DNA from: Planctomycetia bacterium
Lineage (GTDB): Bacteria > Planctomycetota > Phycisphaerae > Phycisphaerales > SM1A02
Assembly (NCBI GenBank): GCA_005790605.1
Contig: SXUI01000016.1
Span: forward strand, 1 to 64,000
Length of the DNA: 64,000 bases
Direction: 5' to 3'
Shown: piece by piece, positions 61,801-64,000 of the stretch
How positions within the stretch are numbered: position 1 is the stretch's first letter
Layout: every line of letters begins with the position of its first letter
The notes under the pieces: generated by a model
The model's input: only the letters and a program-made list of their open reading frames with translations
Databases searched by the model: none
Told to the model about the DNA's origin: nothing
Program-made: the position numbers and the translations under genes

Positions 61801-62975
61801 ACGAGGAAGACTCGACCACCATCAGTGCGGGCATTCGAAAAACCGTTGCCGGCGATGACCGCAGCATCGAAGCCACTCACCGCAACACTTGAGAGATCCA
61901 CCGCGACGCCAGTCTCGCGGCCAATTCCAGCGATCGCGAGATCGATGCTCCAGCGTTCCTGCGCCGTCGTTGCGTCGAACGCGCGCAGGGCGCGACCCTC
62001 GCTCACATAGACCGTGTCATTGGACACGGTCGGTTCTGCGGTGAGCCAAGATGCGTCTGCTCGCGCGCGCAACGCGGCATCTTCCGGAAGTCGCGCGAGG
62101 GCTTCCGCGCCGTAGTAGCGATGAAAGAGCGAGTCACCGAGTGCCTCAGAAAAGATACGCCTCCACGAAGCGTCGGGCAGTGTGCCATGCGCTCCACCCG
62201 TCACGCTACTCAGCGCCAACGCGACGCGTGGCGGTGCCACGAAGTGAACCGCTGCGTCGCGAGCGACGATCACCGTGGTGTCCGCGGGAAACTCCTCAGC
62301 GAATCGCTCAAGCGATCGAATCGCGGCCGTGGCGCCTGCTTCATCACCCCGCGCTCGCTGCGCCATCGCCAGCAGCGCAAAGTACTCCGCACACCGATCA
62401 ACCGCCTTCGGATCAGCTTGAGCAGCGCCAGTCAACATTGGGTGACGCTGCACGCGCTCAAGGAGCGCGACCACCGCGTCGAACTGCCCCGATCGCATCG
62501 CCGATTGCGCAAGGAGCAGTGAAGCGGTCAGCCCCGCCGGAGTCCAGCGGCGACGCGACGCGATTGACGCTGGACCCCTTTCAACAAGCAACCGCTCCGC
62601 CGCATCACTCTCACTTCGCAAGAACTTCGCAAGCACATCAGGCGCGCTCAGCAGCATCGATTCAACTTCCTCTGCGACGGAGTTGAAGTGACCATCCTCA
62701 GCGGGACCGACTTGCACGATGCGATCACCGAACTCATCAAGGAGTCGGCGCGCAAGATGCGCTGCTTCAGCGGGATTCGCGACGGACTGCGCGCGCGCTT
62801 GCTCCATCAGCGATTGAGCTGTCGGTGAGTCAGCAACAGCGGGAATGACGCTGTCTTGATGGGGAGACGCGACAGTGACCCTCACGGAGATGCCGCAAGC
62901 CGCAACGAGCATCAGTCCGCTCCATCGCCTTGCGAAGGGCAGTCTGCGCGGGCGAGGAAAGCCAGCAAATCGCAT
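58821..62975 (-). CDS. Giant exported PQQ-type beta-propeller protein
   Basis: A 1384-aa protein. A signal-like N-terminus (WSGLMLVAACGISVRVTVAS, about residues 17-36) leads to a helical tetratricopeptide-like region (about 45-330). An eight-bladed PQQ-binding-like propeller then begins near residue 345 (DTVYVSEGRALRAFDATTAQ, RVFLVDVRDGTQKWSLSVDG, GALYVATPLGAVARVRLRDG). A second helical region (about 750-950) and another propeller-like C-terminal part (YFAVDAVTGLELWRT, LFALDRNGRLFSMDAWSGAV) follow. The motifs suggest a structural or BamB-like role more than a quinoprotein enzyme. The ATG at 62975 has TACGCT 9 bases upstream; the frame is open to 63119. Confidence 0.88.
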   Translation of the reverse strand: MRFAGFPRPRRLPFARRWSGLMLVAACGISVRVTVASPHQDSVIPAVADSPTAQSLMEQARAQSVANPAEAAHLARRLLDEFGDRIVQVGPAEDGHFNSVAEEVESMLLSAPDVLAKFLRSESDAAERLLVERGPASIASRRRWTPAGLTASLLLAQSAMRSGQFDAVVALLERVQRHPMLTGAAQADPKAVDRCAEYFALLAMAQRARGDEAGATAAIRSLERFAEEFPADTTVIVARDAAVHFVAPPRVALALSSVTGGAHGTLPDASWRRIFSEALGDSLFHRYYGAEALARLPEDAALRARADASWLTAEPTVSNDTVYVSEGRALRAFDATTAQERWSIDLAIAGIGRETGVAVDLSSVAVSGFDAAVIAGNGFSNARTDGGRVFLVDVRDGTQKWSLSVDGLEGRPELAGAFAIGSPILVGDLVLVTVRRPSTRLEQADSVLALGRSDGRIRWLTLVAAAGGTRAVSVRRSPGMTLDAGALYVATPLGAVARVRLRDGALEWLRRFRVPLREPRFSGEAWEFARPAVLAGRVFSVAPDESEVVALDASTGATLAVAVIGPGTAWGSPRLLVVGGGSLLAVGSDVIAFDPLQLATPRWKLSESEATLWEARGGLDNRGGIRGRVSIAGNVVLVPGTQALWFVDLASGRRIASIETNEPVNAVLAEDRVVALGVDHLDVYMSGVDAVRVLRGRLDLAQDASAALALFDLAVEGDDLALALDAAERASSILKTRSGDPLRGMLADRLVEHAPKAGALGARFLAVAAEMVDDAQSRVRLAFARAEWFARRGDASLAVEAWREIASLHGDEVMLSPTGEVRATRAIAISHLAEFMSRSEHRSVAEEYEERALSALRAAPVPLSLEACIAQVREFPRSRAAADAARAGAALFDARGTSLSAAALLDAVLREAQAPPMREDIATLLHTTRGMPTPATAWPAFGEPALVVTEIPGRLVRRAFAALESGAHEVVYFMEDFDLVARSAGEFKEIWRCGVHDRDPVLLDDGAVLVLTEIGKGRSESYFAVDAVTGLELWRTSDFNELLGPLAAADADPNGMRTLPEGAPFFPGQVLPMMAGGKLNLVRRDGCAASIALRDGSSVVASHLLAQVFMTAGDAELLALGGRLGAEQQGQSAVLLCDPVTLKPVASFATASGGDVRWIRRSSSGLIAVGTTAGVEMWTLDAAPNGLDARFQMGVADARTWDSTSPLWCENRLFALDRNGRLFSMDAWSGAVLEVGFGDGAADFARVVRTISRFGTGVVAHADSRIALIDAHGRLIGRDGTVGEPNFIAAILGEDRIVLVNGVGARQTPNATRTALVSEYVYFLNTLDPAQGLRISGPTLEVHSTNQRFSRAIGVDGWVLLSNDSRTLAVGFSKKIENQPPNEG

Positions 62976-62984
62976 CACGGTGCA

Positions 62985-62990
62985 AGCGTA
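62985..62990 (-). promoter_or_regulatory. Putative -10 box of the propeller gene, leaderless spacing
   Basis: TACGCT on the minus strand ends 9 bases before the ATG at 62975; a mirror-image TACGCT for the divergent gene lies 32 bases away. Confidence 0.45.
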
Positions 62991-63022
62991 GCTTCTCTGT
63001 CCTGCCTTGCGTGCCCTTCGGT

Positions 63023-63028
63023 TACGCT
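63023..63028 (+). promoter_or_regulatory. Putative -10 box of the LEA14-like lipoprotein gene, leaderless spacing
   Basis: TACGCT ends 9 bases before the ATG at 63038. Confidence 0.45.
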
Positions 63029-63037
63029 GCGCTGCGC

Positions 63038-63577
63038 ATGCGCACTTCCTCTCGCATTTTCTCGAGCGCCATCGTTGTGGCCGCGACGACCCTCGCGAGC
63101 TGCACGATTGCACCTCCACAAGTCACGCTGACCTCGATTCGCCGCTCTGCATCGAGTCCGCAGGCCAACGCATATGAGTTTGAGTTTGCGCTTCGCAATA
63201 CGCATCCCGCTCCAGTCGAACTTGAGACTTGGTCGTACAGCGTGACCGCGGCGGACGGTTCCACCTATGGAGGATCGTGGGCGGCGCTCGCGGTCATTCC
63301 TGCGGAGTCGTCGAAATCACTCGTCATTCCAGCAGTGCTCGACGCGACCGCCCAAACGGGCATCGGCGCGACGCTCGCGGTCTCCGGTGAACTCGGGTAC
63401 CGAGATCCTGGAAACCTCGCCCGATTGCTTCGGCAAATGGGATTACTGAAGTCGAGAAGCACCTTTGCAGGAAGTGCAACCATTCAAGTGGCGGCGAGTA
63501 GCGCGGCGGCGACGACGCCGACGGTCGAAGGTGGATCTGTGCCGGTTGCGCCGCCTGCGCCCGCCAAGCCCGATTGA
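63038..63577 (+). CDS. LEA14-like lipoprotein
   Basis: A 179-aa predicted lipoprotein with signal RTSSRIFSSAIVVAATT and lipobox LASC (about residues 19-22). The mature part (about 28-140) fits the LEA type 2/WHy beta-sandwich: ANAYEFEFALRNTHPAPVEL, ETWSYSVTAADGSTYGGSWA, followed by a Gly/Asp loop and an Ala/Pro-rich tail. Such domains occur in small stress- or envelope-related lipoproteins. It is divergent from the propeller gene (62 bases between starts) and precedes pilT by 158 bases. Confidence 0.75.
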   Translation: MRTSSRIFSSAIVVAATTLASCTIAPPQVTLTSIRRSASSPQANAYEFEFALRNTHPAPVELETWSYSVTAADGSTYGGSWAALAVIPAESSKSLVIPAVLDATAQTGIGATLAVSGELGYRDPGNLARLLRQMGLLKSRSTFAGSATIQVAASSAAATTPTVEGGSVPVAPPAPAKPD

Positions 63578-63735
63578 ACGGAACATCTCGCGCGAGCCTC
63601 GGCGTTCCTTGGGAACGATCGTGTTCCTCGAAGGGCTGCGTAAATGTTGCGCGCGATCGCGTCGATCCTTTCTCTGCCCAGAGTTCGCACTGAAGCTCGT
63701 CCGCCTCAGTTCGTTCTCTCATGCCGAGGGAATCG

Positions 63736-64000
63736 ATGCTCAATGACATTCTTCGCAAGGCGCATGAACTTGACGCCTCGGACATTCACCTCGTTGCGGG
63801 AAATCCACCCACAGCGCGCATCAACACAGTCGTCACGCCCATGGATCTGCCTCCGCTGAGCGCAGAAGACACACGACGCATCATCGCGGATGTGATGACC
63901 GCGGAACAGTCGGAACAGTTCGCACGGGCGAGAGACCTCGACTTCTCCTACGAGATCGCTGGGTTCAAGCGCTACCGTGTGAACGCGCACATGCAGCGCG
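63736..64000 (+). CDS. pilT: PilT-type twitching-motility ATPase, N-terminal part (cut by window edge)
   Basis: Only the first 88 codons are present. The sequence MLNDILRKAHELDASDIHLV and AGNPPTARINTVVTPMDLPP is the PAS-like N-terminal domain of PilT, the ATPase that retracts type IV pili. GAGGG lies 5 bases before the ATG at 63736; an in-frame ATG at 63721 is possible. The Walker motifs are beyond the edge, so PilT versus PilU or another secretion ATPase cannot be fully settled. Confidence 0.85.
   Translation, partial: MLNDILRKAHELDASDIHLVAGNPPTARINTVVTPMDLPPLSAEDTRRIIADVMTAEQSEQFARARDLDFSYEIAGFKRYRVNAHMQR

Overview
The window is a dense, GC-rich (roughly 60%) bacterial chromosome segment with 54 supported protein genes, two of them cut by the window ends, and no rRNA or tRNA gene that I could find. 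The gene content points to a planctomycete, probably of the Phycisphaerae type. The evidence is a lipid A/heptose operon, a type II secretion (T2SS) cluster with PilM/PilN-like and PilP-like parts, stand-alone pseudopilins, a PEP-CTERM secreted protein, a Ser/Thr kinase with a T2SS-ATPase-like N-terminal domain, and large PQQ-type beta-propeller proteins. The lineage is inferred from gene content only.

Region by region. 1-8927 (minus): an apparent ECF-type sigma factor gene, a membrane protein with anti-sigma-like layout and a periplasmic coiled-coil protein, followed by a peptide-type ABC importer (two DppC-like and one DppB-like permeases, a solute-binding protein, and an ATPase cut by the window edge). 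9012-11439 (minus): dnaB, an HU/IHF-family gene and a small lipoprotein. 11566-16316 (minus): five genes joined by four-base ATGA overlaps, heptosyltransferase - maf - small membrane protein - lpxK - hldE. 16445-18419: membrane-tethered Ser/Thr kinase and convergent RidA. 18420-19140: a long non-coding stretch with a good promoter and a foldable RNA candidate. 19141-20975: two paralogous pseudopilins ending at a strong terminator. 21138-24379: nfeD (protease form), short nfeD and floA. 24427-30600: a GT2/flippase-like fusion, YkgJ-type protein, rdgB, PEP-CTERM protein and an acyl-CoA carboxyltransferase. 30814-35044: rpsO, pnp, a cold-shock-domain protein and an orphan histidine kinase. 35019-38252 (minus): both subunits of DNA topoisomerase VI. 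38390-41525: ndk, a divergent primary-type sigma factor and a lone CoA-transferase subunit A. 41746-58191 (plus): T2SS genes gspE-F-G-H-I-J-K-L-M-C-D, flanked by an unknown secreted protein and an unknown lipoprotein. 58292-64000: a protein with a long acidic tail, a 1384-residue PQQ-propeller protein, an LEA14-like lipoprotein and the start of pilT.

The most notable points are the archaeal-type topoisomerase VI operon in a bacterium, a recurring TANNCT-type -10 box placed 7-10 bases before start codons (suggesting many leaderless mRNAs), the RNA candidate upstream of the pseudopilins, a sigma factor with no room for a normal sigma-3 domain, and large insertions in both main permeases of the ABC operon.
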